Assembly (NCBI GenBank): GCA_022820825.1
Contig: JAJEEU010000080.1
Location: 62,001 to 126,000 of the forward strand
Direction of reading: 5' to 3'
Source: Vicinamibacteria bacterium
GTDB taxonomy: Bacteria; Acidobacteriota; Vicinamibacteria; Vicinamibacterales; UBA8438
DNA length: 64,000 nucleotides
Part shown: positions 1 to 10,451 of the stretch, in pieces
Layout of the letters: the number at the start of each line of letters is the position of its first letter
Position numbering within the stretch: the stretch's first letter is position 1
The notes under the pieces: model-generated
The model's database searches: none
Told to the model about the DNA's origin: nothing
Seen by the model: the letters and a program-made list of their open reading frames with translations, nothing else
Translations under genes and position numbers: made by a program

Positions 1-303
1 CGCTACGTGATCGGCGGCAACAAGAGCCTGCTGTTCAATGCGGAGTACCAGATCAGCATCGCCGATCCGGTGCGCATCGTGGCGTTCTACGACGCCGGCC
101 AGGTGCAGGACTTCGGGCAGAACTTCGCCATGGACAGCTTCATGACGTCCACGGGCGTCGAGCTGCGGTTCTTCATTCCGATGCTCAACGTGCCGTTCCG
201 ATTGATCTACGCCTGGAATCCGCAGTATGAATCTGTCTACAACGACCGGTATCAGCAACAGGAACAGACGGTCTTCCGGTTTGCCGTGGGAACGACCTTC
301 TAG
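1..303 (+). CDS. bamA: Outer membrane assembly protein BamA, C-terminal fragment (5' truncated by window)
   Basis: Open reading frame from base 1; beta-barrel C-terminus ending in ...FAVGTTF; followed by an OmpH/Skp gene and lipid A genes as in classical bamA-skp-lpx operons. Confidence 0.85.
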   Translation, partial: RYVIGGNKSLLFNAEYQISIADPVRIVAFYDAGQVQDFGQNFAMDSFMTSTGVELRFFIPMLNVPFRLIYAWNPQYESVYNDRYQQQEQTVFRFAVGTTF

Positions 304-343
304 CGTGCGCCGGCCGCAGGGAACGAATCGAGGTACGCAACTG

Positions 344-964
344 ATGAGATCTGTGATTTTGGTGCTGGTGGCTGTCTGTCTGCTGGCTCCGGGACCGGCC
401 GGCGCGCAGGAGCAGGACGCGCCCGCTGCCGCGCCGCCGGCCGGCGGCGCGATGGCCTACGTCGACCTGCAGCGCGTGGCGGCGGAGTCCGAGGCGGGTC
501 AGGAGGCGAACGCTCGGGTCCAGGAGTTGAGCGAGATGAAGCTGTCGGAGATAGAGCTGAAGTCGGCCGAGCTGCAGGGCCGGGTGACGGCTCTGCAAGA
601 GCAGCTTCAGGAACTGCAGGCGAAGCTGCAGCAGGGGCAGACCGTGATGAGCGCCGAGGCGCGCCTCGGCCTGCAGCGGCAGATCTCGGAGCTCCAGATC
701 GACGTGCAACGCACCACACAGGACTCGCAGGCGGAGGCCGAGCGGCTCACGCAGGACGCGGACCGGGAGGTGCAGCAGTTGCAGCAGGAGCTGCAGATCG
801 AATTCCAGAAGATCCTGGTGCCGGTGATCGAGCAGGTTGCCGCCGACCGCAATCTGTCGTTCATCTTCAACGTCGGTGAAGGCGGCATGATCTGGGCCGA
901 CACGTCGCTCGACCTGACCGAAGAGCTGATCGAGCTGCTCAACGCGCAGACCGGCGCGCCGTAA
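344..964 (+). CDS. OmpH/Skp family periplasmic chaperone
   Basis: Signal peptide, AMAYVDLQRVAAESEAGQ N-terminus, long coiled coil, C-terminal NVGEGGMIWADTSLDLTEELI; position after bamA. Confidence 0.85.
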   Translation: MRSVILVLVAVCLLAPGPAGAQEQDAPAAAPPAGGAMAYVDLQRVAAESEAGQEANARVQELSEMKLSEIELKSAELQGRVTALQEQLQELQAKLQQGQTVMSAEARLGLQRQISELQIDVQRTTQDSQAEAERLTQDADREVQQLQQELQIEFQKILVPVIEQVAADRNLSFIFNVGEGGMIWADTSLDLTEELIELLNAQTGAP

Positions 965-1020
965 GCGTCGGTCGGCGTCCCCCCGGGCGCTTCGCCGCCA
1001 GACATGTTCCTGCGTCACTA

Positions 1021-2271
1021 GTGTCACTCGACATCCCGCGCCTTCTCGACGGTCTCCGCTGCCGCTATCCGGCGTTCCTCGTGGATGCCGTGATCGAGCA
1101 CGACCCCGGCCGCCGCATGGTGGCGGTCAAGAACGTCACGGTCAACGAGGAGTACTTTCAGGGGCATTTCCCCGGCATGCCGCTGATGCCCGGGGTGATG
1201 ATGATCGAGTCGCTGCTGCAGGTGGCGACGCTGTTGCTGCGGGCGGATCAGGACGCGGGTACGTCACGCGCCTTCCTGCGCGGCGTCAACCAGGCCAAGT
1301 TCCGGCGCCAGGTGGTCCCCGGTGATCGCATTCAGTTGGATGTGGTACTACATAGCCGGCGGACCGGTCTGGCCGTCGTGCGCGGCGCGGCGAGGGTCGA
1401 CGCCCAGATCGTCGCCGAGGCCGAGCTGCTGGTCGGCATCGAGACCGGCGCGGCGGAGATCGACGCGACCGCCGTCGTGCATCCGGACGCCGTCATCGGC
1501 GCGGGCACCGTCGTCGAGCCGCACGCGGTCATCGGGGCGCAGGTGCGCATAGGCCGCGACTGCCGGGTCGGCGCGTCGGCCGTCATCGACGGCGATACCG
1601 TAGTCGGCGACGCCTGCAATGTGTACCCGTTCGCATCGATCGGCCTGATTCCGCAGGACCTCAAGTTCCGCGGCGAACCGACGCGTCTGGCGATCGGCCG
1701 CCGGAACGTGTTCCGGGAATTCGTGACCGTGCACCGCGGCACCCGCGGGGGCGGCGGCGTGACGTCGATCGGCAACGACAACGTGTTCATGGCATACGCG
1801 CACGTCGCGCACGACTGTCATATCGGAGACCGGACGATATTCGGCAACGGCGCCACGCTCGGGGGGCACGTCGTCGTCGAGGACGAGGCCACGATCAGCG
1901 CCTACTCGGGCGTCCACCAGTTCTGCCGCGTCGGCCGCCAGGCGTTCATCGGGGGCTACTCGGTGGTGACGAAGGACGCCCTGCCGTACGGCAAGACCGT
2001 GGGCAACCGTGCGCGCATTTACGGATTGAACACGATCGGCCTCGCGCGCCGGGGCAGTTCCCCGGCGACCATCGCCAAGCTGAAGCGCGCCTACCGTTAC
2101 CTGCTGCAATCCAAGCTGAACACGACCCGCGCCGTGCGGCGCATCACGGAGGATCCCGGCGTTGCGTGTCCGGAGGTCGCGTACCTCGTCGAGTTCATCC
2201 GTACGTCCAAACGCGGCGTCAACCTGCGGCGTCCGCCGCGGCGCGTGGAGCCCGTGGATGTCGAGGAGTAG
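1021..2271 (+). CDS. Fusion of 3-hydroxyacyl-ACP dehydratase FabZ (N-terminal) and UDP-GlcNAc acyltransferase LpxA (C-terminal)
   Basis: FabZ motif GHFPGMPLMPGVMMIESLLQ followed in the same frame by LpxA hexapeptide repeats and AHVAHDCHIGD; GTG start. Confidence 0.9.
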   Translation: MSLDIPRLLDGLRCRYPAFLVDAVIEHDPGRRMVAVKNVTVNEEYFQGHFPGMPLMPGVMMIESLLQVATLLLRADQDAGTSRAFLRGVNQAKFRRQVVPGDRIQLDVVLHSRRTGLAVVRGAARVDAQIVAEAELLVGIETGAAEIDATAVVHPDAVIGAGTVVEPHAVIGAQVRIGRDCRVGASAVIDGDTVVGDACNVYPFASIGLIPQDLKFRGEPTRLAIGRRNVFREFVTVHRGTRGGGGVTSIGNDNVFMAYAHVAHDCHIGDRTIFGNGATLGGHVVVEDEATISAYSGVHQFCRVGRQAFIGGYSVVTKDALPYGKTVGNRARIYGLNTIGLARRGSSPATIAKLKRAYRYLLQSKLNTTRAVRRITEDPGVACPEVAYLVEFIRTSKRGVNLRRPPRRVEPVDVEE

Positions 2272-2280
2272 TGGGTTACG

Positions 2281-3111
2281 ATGCGCGTCGGCCTGATCGC
2301 CGGCAACGGCCGGTTCCCGTTCCTCGTGCTGGACGCCGCCCGGAATCTGGGGCACGACGTCACGGTGGTCGCCATACGGGAAGAGGCGGACAAGGGCCTG
2401 CAGGCCGCGGCGGCAGGTCCGCCGCCGGCAGCGTTTCACTGGGTCTCGCTCGGGCAGTTGGGGCGCTGTATCGAGCTGCTGACCGCCGCGGGCATCTCGC
2501 GAGCCGTCATGGCCGGCCAGGTCAAGCATACGAAGCTGTTCTCCGGTGTCATGCCCGATCGGACCCTGCTCTCGGTGTTGGGCCGACTGGCCACGCGCAA
2601 CACCGACGCGCTCATTTCGGCCGTCGCCGACGTGCTCTCGGAACGCGGCATCGAGCTCGTCGATTCCACCAGCTTTCTGCAACCGCTGATGGCCCGCCGC
2701 GGCACGCTTACCCGGCGCGGCCCGTCTGACGGCGAGCGGGCAGACCTGGAGTTCGGCTACCGGATGGCCGATGCCATCGCCGGCCTCGACATCGGCCAGA
2801 CGGTTGTCGTCAAGGACCGCGCCGTGGTGGCGGTGGAGGCGATGGAGGGCACGGACGCGGTGATCGACCGCGCGGCCCGCCTGGCCGGTCCGGGCATTTG
2901 CGTGATCAAGGTGGCCAAGCCGGGCCAGGACATGCGCTTCGATGTGCCGGTAGTCGGCGTCCCGACCATCCGCGCCCTGCGGGAAGCCCGGGCGGCCGTC
3001 CTGTCGATCGACGCGGAGCGGACGCTCGTGATCGACGGCGACGATGTGTTCGCGGCGGCCGACGAGGCGGGCCTGGCCGTGGTCGGGCGTGCGCCGGACA
3101 CGGGCAGCTGA
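2281..3111 (+). CDS. lpxI: UDP-2,3-diacylglucosamine pyrophosphatase LpxI (DUF1009)
   Basis: [22 protein letters not shown]-terminus; lipid A operon context. Confidence 0.85.
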   Translation: MRVGLIAGNGRFPFLVLDAARNLGHDVTVVAIREEADKGLQAAAAGPPPAAFHWVSLGQLGRCIELLTAAGISRAVMAGQVKHTKLFSGVMPDRTLLSVLGRLATRNTDALISAVADVLSERGIELVDSTSFLQPLMARRGTLTRRGPSDGERADLEFGYRMADAIAGLDIGQTVVVKDRAVVAVEAMEGTDAVIDRAARLAGPGICVIKVAKPGQDMRFDVPVVGVPTIRALREARAAVLSIDAERTLVIDGDDVFAAADEAGLAVVGRAPDTGS

Positions 3112-4055
3112 TGGCTGAAGCACCACTGCGGGCCGGAGTGGTCGGCGTCGGCCACGTGGGCCGCCATCACGCGCGGATCCTGGCGGAGTTGCCGGGCGTG
3201 GAGCTCGTTGGCGTCGCCGACATCGACGCGGCCAGGGCCCGGGAGGTGGCGGACCGTAGCGGGTGCCGCGCCGAGGGCAGCGCTTCCGCGCTGTTGGATG
3301 ACGTCGACGCCGTGACCGTCGCGGTTCCCACGGAGGCGCACCGGCACGTCGCCGAGCTGTTTCTGGAACGCGGCATTCCCGTGCTGGTGGAGAAGCCGAT
3401 CGCCGCGTCGCTGGCGGACGCGGACGCGTTGATCGCGGCCGCGTCAGCCGCCGGAACGTTGCTTGCTGTCGGCCATACCGAACGCTACAATCCGGCCGTC
3501 ACCGCCGCGCGGCCGCTCATCACGGCGCCGCGCTTCATCGAGGTGCACCGCCTGGCGCAGTTCCCGGACCGGAGTCTGGATGTCGACGTCGTGTTCGACG
3601 TCATGATTCATGATCTGGACCTGGTGCTGGATCTATGCGGGGCGGCGCCGGCGGCGATCGAAGCAATCGGCGTTCCGGTGCTCAGCGAACGGGTCGATAT
3701 CGCCAGCGCGCGCATCCGCTTCGACAACGGGTGCATCGCCAACCTGACAGCCAGCCGCATCAGCCGCGAGCGCGTGCGCAAGCTCCGGTTCTTCCAGAAG
3801 GACGCGTTGGTGGCCATCGACTGCGCGGCGCAGCAGGTCGACGCATGGCGCGTCGGACGGTCTGCCGGATCGGCGCCGGCCATCGAAGGCGGCGCGCTCA
3901 GCGTGCCCCCGGGCGAGCCGCTCGCGCTGGAGCTGGCGGACTTCGTCCGGGCCGTGCGGTCCGGCACGCGTCCCGGCGTGGACGGCCGCGACGGCCGCCG
4001 CGCGCTGGAGCTGGCGCAGCAGGTGGCCGAAGCCATGGAACGCGCGGACTCCTGA
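3111..4055 (+). CDS. Gfo/Idh/MocA family oxidoreductase
   Basis: Rossmann motif GVVGVGHVGRHHARIL, VLVEKPIA motif, GHTERYNPAV; start overlaps lpxI stop (TGATG). Confidence 0.85.
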   Translation: MAEAPLRAGVVGVGHVGRHHARILAELPGVELVGVADIDAARAREVADRSGCRAEGSASALLDDVDAVTVAVPTEAHRHVAELFLERGIPVLVEKPIAASLADADALIAAASAAGTLLAVGHTERYNPAVTAARPLITAPRFIEVHRLAQFPDRSLDVDVVFDVMIHDLDLVLDLCGAAPAAIEAIGVPVLSERVDIASARIRFDNGCIANLTASRISRERVRKLRFFQKDALVAIDCAAQQVDAWRVGRSAGSAPAIEGGALSVPPGEPLALELADFVRAVRSGTRPGVDGRDGRRALELAQQVAEAMERADS

Positions 4056-4061
4056 CCAGCT

Positions 4062-4958
4062 ATGCCGACACTGCAGGAGATCGGGGCGCGGCTGGCCGGC
4101 GGTGAGCCGCTCGATTCCCCGGATTGCGAGGCGGTTGTCGCCAGCAGCGACCTGCTCGGCCTCGGCGCGCTGGCGGACGATTGCCGGCGCCGGCGCCAGG
4201 GCGACCGGGTGACGTTCGTGCGGGTGCAGCAGATCCCGGCGGACGCCCTCGATGCGCCGGAGGTCGCGGTGCTCCCCGCCGCCCGCGAGCTGCGCATCGC
4301 GGGCCCGTTTCCCGAAGGTCGCGACGGTGTCCGCAGCGTCGAGCGCGTCGTGTCCGCGGCGGGCGCGATACCGGTTACCGGATTCGCGCTCGACGACCTC
4401 GTGGAGCGCAACGCGTCGGATGCGTCCGCCGTCGCGGACGTGCTGGCGGCGTTGCGGGACGCGGGCCTGGCGGCGCTGGCGGAGGCGCGCGCGGATCGGC
4501 TGTCCGGACCGCAGTGGCTGGCAGCGGCGGGTGACGCCGGCCTCAAGATTGCACGCCTGACGGTCGGCGAGCCGACCGCGGAGGACGGCGGCGCCGCGCT
4601 GATCCGCCGTGTCGCCGGGTGGGGCGGCGCCCTGGCGCACGTCCACGCGTTCGCCCCGCTGCCGCGCAACCTGCCGCCGCAGCCGACGACCGGCTACCGC
4701 GACCTGCGTCAGGTTGCGCTGGCGCGTCTGCTGGTCGACAATGTCGGTTCGATCCAGGTCGACTGGAGCCTGTACGGACCCAAGCTGGCGCAGGTGGCCC
4801 TGATATTCGGCGCCAGCGACGTCGACGCCGTATCCGCCGAAGACGGTGGGACGCTCGGCGCCAGACGGGCGCCGCTCGCCGAGATCGAGCGCAACATCCG
4901 AGCCTCGGGGCTGGTCCCGGTTGAGCGCAACGGCCGCTTCGAGAACGTGGGAACATGA
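4062..4958 (+). CDS. MqnE/MqnC-like protein lacking the radical SAM CxxxCxxC motif
   Basis: C-terminus TTGYRDLRQVALARLLVDN...QVDWSLYGPKLAQVALIFGASDVDAVS and N-terminus SSDLLGLGALADDCRRRRQGDRVTFVRVQQI resemble aminofutalosine synthase; no cysteine cluster; adjacent to mqnA/mqnC. Confidence 0.7.
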   Translation: MPTLQEIGARLAGGEPLDSPDCEAVVASSDLLGLGALADDCRRRRQGDRVTFVRVQQIPADALDAPEVAVLPAARELRIAGPFPEGRDGVRSVERVVSAAGAIPVTGFALDDLVERNASDASAVADVLAALRDAGLAALAEARADRLSGPQWLAAAGDAGLKIARLTVGEPTAEDGGAALIRRVAGWGGALAHVHAFAPLPRNLPPQPTTGYRDLRQVALARLLVDNVGSIQVDWSLYGPKLAQVALIFGASDVDAVSAEDGGTLGARRAPLAEIERNIRASGLVPVERNGRFENVGT

Positions 4959-5766
4959 GCATCATTCGCGTCGCCGCCGTCAAGTACCTGAACTCGCTGC
5001 CGCTCGTACATGGCCTGGACGAACGGCCGGAGCTGTTCTCGCTGCAGTACGACGTGCCCGCGAAATGCGCGGCGCTGCTGCACGGCGGCGACATCGAACT
5101 GGGCCTGATACCGTCGATCGAGTACCTGCAGCGGCCGAACTACCGGATCGTGCCGGGGATCGCCGTGGGCTCGAACGGACCGGTCGCCTCCGTCGCGCTC
5201 TTCAGCAAGCGTCCGGCCACCGCCATCCGGTCCATCGCGGTCGACTCGAGCTCCCGGACGTCCATTGCGCTGCTGCGCATTCTCTGCGCCCAGTGGTTCG
5301 ACATCGATCCCACGATCGTCAAGATGCGCCCCGACCTCGAGCCGATGCTCAAGCGCTGCGATGCGGCACTGTTGATCGGCGACCGGGCGCTGTTCGTCGA
5401 CCATGAAAGCGCCGGCCTCGAGAAGATCGACCTGGGCGAGGAGTGGACCACGATGACCGGCATGCCTTTCGTGTGGGCCTTCTGGGCGGGCCGCACGGGC
5501 GCTGTCGGACCGGCGCACGTGGAGGCGTTGCAGGCGGCGCGCGACGGGGGCGTGGCTGCGCGTGACGAGATCGCCGCGGGATTCGTGGCGCCGGACGACG
5601 ACGAGGAACGCCTGGCGACGGTGCGCAAGTACTTGCAGGACAACATCGAGTGCACGCTGGACGAGCGCCGCCACGCCAGTCTCAAGAAGTTCTACGAGAC
5701 GGCGCACGAGCTCGGCGTGGTGCCGGCAACCCACCCGCTACGCTTCTACGAGGGAGCCGATCCCCG

Positions 5767-5770
<4 letters not shown>
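4955..5770 (+). CDS. mqnA: Chorismate dehydratase MqnA
   Basis: IRVAAVKYLNSLPLVHGL and LIPSIEYLQRPNYRIVPGIAVGSNGPVASVALFSK motifs; overlaps upstream gene by 4 nt. Confidence 0.9.
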
Positions 5771-6977
<1,207 letters not shown>

Positions 6978-6981
<4 letters not shown>

Positions 6982-8198
6982 TCACGAGGTATCACGCCGG
7001 CTGGGTCGTGCCGATTGCGGGGCGGCCCATCCGCGACGCGTACGTGGATGTCGACGGCGGCGTGATAGTCGAAGTCGGCCGATCCGCGGGGGCCGGTTCC
7101 GGGCGTGGCCGCGACGTCGACCTGCGCGGATGCGCAATCCTGCCGGGTCTGGTCAACGTCCACACCCACATCGAGCTTTCCGGGCTGCGCGGGGAGGTGC
7201 CGCCCGCGCCGAGCATGCCGGAGTGGGTGCGCCGCCTGATGGCGCGCCGCGCCGGCAGCGCGCCCGATGCCGCCGCCATGCGGCGGGCGCTCGCCGAGGC
7301 GCGGCGGTGCGGCACGGCGCTGGTGGGAGACATCGGCAACACGCGCGCTCCGGTCGCGGCGCTCCGTGCGGCGGGGATGCCGGCGGTTGCCTTCAGGGAG
7401 CTGGTGGGCTTCGATGAGCCCGATCCGGCGGCGCTGGTCGAGCGGACGTGCGCGGAGCTGGATCGCGAGGCCGGGCACAACCCGCGCTTGCGGCTGGCGG
7501 CGCACGCGCCGTACTCGGTGTCGCCGGCGCTGTTCGCGGCGCTGCGCGCGGCGGCCGAACGGCGGCGGCTCTGGCCGCTGTCGGTGCATGTCGCCGAGTC
7601 GCGCGAGGAGCTGGAATTCCTGCGCTCCGGAACCGGCCCGTGGCGCGGCCTCCTGGAGGAGCTGGGCCGCTGGGTTCCCGGGTGGACCGCCGGCACGCCC
7701 AGCCCGATCGCCTACCTGGACAATCTGAGCTGGCTCGGGCCGGGCACGCTGCTGGTGCACGGCGTGCATCTCACGGACGTCGAGCTGCGGCGCATCGCCG
7801 AGACCGGCGCCACGCTGGCGACCTGCCCGCGCAGCAACCGCTGGACCGGCGCGGGGGTTCCGCCCGTCGCACGGTTCCACGCGGCCGGCGTGCACCTCGC
7901 CGTGGGGACGGACAGCCTGGCCAGCGCGCCGGACCTCGACATGTTCGCGGAGCTGGCGGAGTTGCGGCGGTTGGCACCGGGGGTGCCGGCGGCGGCCTTG
8001 CTCCGCGCCGCCACGCTTTCCGGGGCGGAAGCGCTGGGTTTCGGGGCGTCGCACGGAGCGATTGCCGCCGGCCGCACGGCTGCCCTCATCGCGGTCGCGG
8101 GTGCCGGCCAGGCTGACGATGTGGAAGAATACCTGACAGGCGGCGTGCGGCCTCAGGACATCTCCTGGGTCGGCGGCGAAGACCGGGATTCTGGGTAG
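6978..8198 (+). CDS. Amidohydrolase, probable aminodeoxyfutalosine deaminase-type (MqnX-like)
   Basis: GTG start overlapping mqnC stop; LPGLVNVHTHIELSGL, HAPYSVS, HVAES, TDSLAS amidohydrolase motifs; menaquinone operon context. Confidence 0.8.
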
Positions 8199-9070
8199 TG
8201 CAGGCAATCGTCACCGCAATAGGAAGGGTGGGCGCGTACGCGTCGCTGATCCGCTTCGGACATACCGTGTTCGCCCTGCCGTTTGCGCTCACCGGCGCCA
8301 TGCTGGCGGCCGCCGCCGGTTGCCCGCTGGGCTGGGGGCGCGTCGGATGGATCGTCCTCGCGATGGCATCCGCGCGCACCGCCGCCATGGGCATGAACCG
8401 CCTTGCCGATGCGCGCTACGACGCGCTCAACCCGCGGACTACCAACCGGGAGCTGCCGCGCGGCCTGGTATCCGGCGGCGAGGCTGTAGCCCTCGTCGCC
8501 GCATCGTCAGCCGTGTTCGTCGCGGTTGCGTGGCGGCTCGGGCCGCTCTGCTTTGCCCTGTCGCCAGTGGCCCTGGCCGTCGTCTTCTGGTACTCGTTCG
8601 CCAAGCGCTACACGCACTACACGCAGATCTGGCTCGGTCTGGCGCTGGCGGTCGCGCCGGTGGGCGGGTGGCTCGCAGTCTGCGGGCAGTTCGGGTGGGC
8701 CGCGGCGTGGCTGGCGTTGGGCACCGGCATGTGGGTCGCCGGATTCGACATCCTGTACGCCTGCGAGGATATCGAGTTCGACCGGCGCAGCCGGCTTTTT
8801 TCCATACCGGCGCGGTTCGGCGTAGCCCGCTCGCTGTGGGTCTCCAGGGTCCTGCATGTCGTTGCCGTCGCCAGCCTGGCCGCGCTGGCGCTGGTGCTGC
8901 CGCTGGGGCCCGTGTACCTCGCCGGCGTCGCCGGCGTGGCCCTCCTGCTTGGCTACGAGCAGTCGCTCGTCCGCGCGGATGATCTGTCCCGCGTCGGAAA
9001 GGCGTTCAACCTGAACGGGTACGTCGGAATCCTGTACCTGGCCGCCACGGCGGCGGCGCTGTATGTCTGA
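8198..9070 (+). CDS. UbiA family prenyltransferase (MqnP-like)
   Basis: NRLADARYDALNPRTTNRELPRG and DILYACEDIEFDRRS motifs; polytopic; overlaps upstream stop. Confidence 0.88.
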   Translation: MQAIVTAIGRVGAYASLIRFGHTVFALPFALTGAMLAAAAGCPLGWGRVGWIVLAMASARTAAMGMNRLADARYDALNPRTTNRELPRGLVSGGEAVALVAASSAVFVAVAWRLGPLCFALSPVALAVVFWYSFAKRYTHYTQIWLGLALAVAPVGGWLAVCGQFGWAAAWLALGTGMWVAGFDILYACEDIEFDRRSRLFSIPARFGVARSLWVSRVLHVVAVASLAALALVLPLGPVYLAGVAGVALLLGYEQSLVRADDLSRVGKAFNLNGYVGILYLAATAAALYV

Positions 9071-9674
9071 CCGCACGCGCACCGTCGCGGTCGGCATCAC
9101 GGGTGCGTCGGGCGCGATCTACGCAACCCGTACCGTGGCGGCGCTGCTCGCTGCCGGCTGCCGCGTGGAGCTGGTGGCCTCCGACTTCGGCCGCCGGCTC
9201 CTGCGGGACGAAATCGGTCCGCAGGCGGCCGCCGAGCGGCTGGCCGAGTACCTGGCCGAGCGCTACGGCGGCGAGGTGCGCGCGGGCTCGCTCGTCCTGC
9301 ACAGCAATCGCGACATGGGGGCGTCGATAGCCAGCGGCAGCCATTCCTGCGACAGCATGGCCGTCGTGCCGTGCTCGATGAAGACGCTCGCGGGGATCGC
9401 GCACGGCACGTCGCGGAACCTGATCGAGCGCGCCGCCGACGTCATGCTGAAAGAGCGCCGCCGTCTCGTGGTGGTGCCGCGCGAGACCCCGATGAGCCTG
9501 CCGCAACTGCGCAATCTCGTGCTGTGCGCGGAAGCCGGTGCGGTCGTGCTGCCTGCCATGCCGGCTTTCTACCAGCAGCCGCGGTCGATCGACGATCTCG
9601 CGGACTTCATGGCGGGCAAGATCCTGTCGGCGCTCGGTTTCGAGCACGCGCTGTATCCGGCCTGGACGGGCTAG
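9063..9674 (+). CDS. ubiX: Flavin prenyltransferase UbiX
   Basis: VGITGASGAIYATR, VVPCSMKTLAGIAHG, LVVVPRETPMSLPQLRN. Confidence 0.9.
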   Translation: MSDRTRTVAVGITGASGAIYATRTVAALLAAGCRVELVASDFGRRLLRDEIGPQAAAERLAEYLAERYGGEVRAGSLVLHSNRDMGASIASGSHSCDSMAVVPCSMKTLAGIAHGTSRNLIERAADVMLKERRRLVVVPRETPMSLPQLRNLVLCAEAGAVVLPAMPAFYQQPRSIDDLADFMAGKILSALGFEHALYPAWTG

Positions 9675-9679
9675 CCCTC

Positions 9680-10414
9680 ATGGCCCAGGCGCCCCCCGAC
9701 CCGCACCACGCCCACCGGGCGCCGGACGAGATCGCCGGCATGTTCGACCGCATCGCCGGCCGCTACGACCTGTTGAACCGTGTGCTGAGTGCGGGGCGCG
9801 ATCGCACCTGGCGCGCGCGCGCCGTCGAGACACTCCAGTTGCAGGGCGGCGAGACCGTGCTCGATCTGTGCACGGGCACGGCCGACCTGCTGCTGGCGCT
9901 GGCGCCTCCGGGCGGCGCCGCCGCGCGCGTCGTGGGGGTCGACTTCTCGACCGAGATGCTGCGCCTCGCATACCGCAAGGTACGGCGGAGTACGGCCCGC
10001 GGCGCGCTCACGCTGCTGCGGGGCGACGCCGAACGGATTCCACTCGGCGACCGTTCGGTGGACGGCGTGACCATCGGGTTCGGCATCCGCAATGTGCAGG
10101 ATCGCGTCGCCGCGCTGGCGGAGGTGCGGCGAGTGCTGCGGCCGGGGGGGCGGCTGGCGATCCTGGAGTTCGGCACCCCGGGCCCCACGCCTCTCCGGGC
10201 GGTCTACCTGTGGTATTTCCAGCGCCTGTTGCCGCTGATAGGCCGGCTCGTCTCCCGCCACGCGAGCGCCTACAGCTATCTGCCGGCGTCGGTCGGCGCA
10301 TTTCCGGCGCCCGCCGCTTTCTGCGCGATGCTGGAGCAGGCCGGCTTCGCCGACGTGCGCTGCGAACGGCTGACGCTCGGCATCGTCTGCCTCTACACCG
10401 CCCGCGCAGACTGA
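9680..10414 (+). CDS. Demethylmenaquinone methyltransferase MenG/UbiE
   Basis: MFDRIAGRYDLLNRVLSAGRD, VLDLCTGTADL, GFGIRNVQDR motifs. Confidence 0.93.
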   Translation: MAQAPPDPHHAHRAPDEIAGMFDRIAGRYDLLNRVLSAGRDRTWRARAVETLQLQGGETVLDLCTGTADLLLALAPPGGAAARVVGVDFSTEMLRLAYRKVRRSTARGALTLLRGDAERIPLGDRSVDGVTIGFGIRNVQDRVAALAEVRRVLRPGGRLAILEFGTPGPTPLRAVYLWYFQRLLPLIGRLVSRHASAYSYLPASVGAFPAPAAFCAMLEQAGFADVRCERLTLGIVCLYTARAD

Positions 10415-10451
10415 GCTCGGGCCCCCATTGCTATAATCGGGAAACCTCCTG

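Noticed and set aside
1348-3126. 592-aa antisense ORF over fabZ-lpxA/lpxI
   Set aside because: Shadow ORF opposite well-supported genes
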